Shown one piece after another: positions 6,498 to 7,036 of a DNA stretch of 7,036 bases. The notes beneath the pieces are model-generated. The model had not been told where the DNA came from. It saw only the letters and a program-made list of their open reading frames with translations, and made no database searches. The first letter of the stretch is position 1, and each line of letters begins with the position of its first letter. Origin of the DNA: Bacteroidota bacterium. GTDB taxonomy: Bacteria; Bacteroidota; Bacteroidia; Chitinophagales; Chitinophagaceae. Both the position numbers and the translations under genes were made by a program. The DNA is taken from contig JAEZRL010000470.1 in assembly GCA_023440945.1 (NCBI GenBank), positions 1 through 7,036 of the forward strand. Direction: 5' to 3'.

Positions 6498-7036
6498 ATG
6501 TTGATTCTTTCTCATCCTACAGGCAATGCAAATGTCCGTGCTGCTGTGAAGGGCTTTGCAGAAGCTGAACTATTATCCCGATTTTATACAACTATAACAT
6601 CGTTCCCGGGAAGTATATGGGATAAGATGAGCTCTTTAAAAATTTTTTCTGAACTAAAGAGAAGACATTACGATGCATTTCTTCGCCCTTATACAACAAC
6701 ATTTCCTTTACGTGAAGCAGGTAGGTTAGCAGCTTCAAAAACAGGATTTTCAAAATTGATTGAACACGAAAAAGGCCCATTTTGTATTGATGAAGTATAT
6801 CGCAACCTCGATAAAAGAGTTGCTCGTTTTATACAAAAAACAGAAGGGCATGCGGCCGAGGCAGTTTATTGTTATGAAGATGGTGCACTTTTTACATTTC
6901 GTGCAGCTAAGCGTTTTGGCATTCAACGTTTTTATGACCTTCCTATTGGTTACTGGAGAAGTTTACAACGCCTTTTACAGTTAGAAAAAGAACGTTGGCC
7001 CCAATGGGCCTCTACCATTACAACATTCTTTGATTC
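6498..7036 (+). CDS. Probable glycosyltransferase, 3' partial (runs off window)
   Basis: An open frame of 179 complete codons from ATG 6498 with no stop before the window ends. The reading MLILSHPTGNANVRAAVKGF (1-20) matches, from memory of family members, a group of GT4-like transferases whose N-terminus is 'lSHPTGNaNVRaa..gl..a.Ll..F.Tt'. Such proteins are usually around 400 residues, so only the N-terminal acceptor-side domain is present and the donor-binding motifs are beyond the edge. YCYEDGALFTFRAAKRFG (124-141) and FYDLPIGYW (145-153) look like the following GT-B strand-helix and linker. The start lies seven bases after the previous stop, with the leader ttcaaca. The short spacing and protein style make it the next gene of the same operon. 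Function is inferred from family resemblance alone, not from catalytic residues seen here. Confidence 0.8.
   Translation, partial: MLILSHPTGNANVRAAVKGFAEAELLSRFYTTITSFPGSIWDKMSSLKIFSELKRRHYDAFLRPYTTTFPLREAGRLAASKTGFSKLIEHEKGPFCIDEVYRNLDKRVARFIQKTEGHAAEAVYCYEDGALFTFRAAKRFGIQRFYDLPIGYWRSLQRLLQLEKERWPQWASTITTFFD

Noticed and set aside
6760..6984. Short + strand frame of 74 codons and the opposite-strand 62-codon frame at 6592-6780
   Set aside because: Both overlap the open frame from 6498, which has recognisable glycosyltransferase sequence.
1..7036. Mobile element, CRISPR, tRNA/rRNA, toxin-antitoxin or defence system
   Set aside because: No terminal inverted repeats, transposase, regular repeat array, tRNA-like sequence or defence-type domain was seen; the sequence is almost wholly filled by glycan genes.

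Overview
The window is a dense, one-directional run of surface-polysaccharide (glycan) assembly genes, all on the + strand. It holds a 5'-truncated flippase of the MOP/Wzx type, five complete glycosyltransferase or glycosyltransferase-like genes, and a 3'-truncated seventh gene that is probably a further glycosyltransferase and runs off the window edge. No RNA gene, mobile element, CRISPR array, origin or convincing terminator was seen.

The DNA is AT-rich. Genes are spaced by at most 50 bases or overlap, and none of the starts has a clear Shine-Dalgarno sequence; several have A-rich leaders instead. With the protein styles (for example MKIAFICGS and MKVLLYSHSFYPAIGGLE), this suggests a member of the Bacteroidota, perhaps near Chitinophagaceae. 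That is inference from composition and start context, not a marker-gene identification.

Layout: 1-1152 flippase, C-terminal part; 1149-2096 GT8-like GT-A glycosyltransferase (ATGA overlap with the flippase); 2147-3241 divergent GT-B-like protein with a TTG start; 3269-4423 GT4-like glycosyltransferase lacking the usual EX7E pair; 4392-5360 GT2 glycosyltransferase overlapping the previous gene by 32 bases; 5369-6490 canonical GT4 glycosyltransferase; 6498-7036+ probable GT-B glycosyltransferase, N-terminal part only.

Working model: the cytoplasmic transferases add sugars one after another to a lipid-linked (undecaprenyl-diphosphate) oligosaccharide, and the flippase moves the finished unit across the inner membrane. 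No initiating sugar-phosphate transferase, Wzy polymerase, chain-length regulator, export gene or nucleotide-sugar synthesis gene is visible, so these must lie outside the window or elsewhere. Six transferases would allow a repeat unit of about six or more linkages, but the sugars cannot be read from sequence. The locus looks like an ordinary glycan cluster. Its least ordinary parts are the divergent third gene and the non-canonical active-site region of the fourth.
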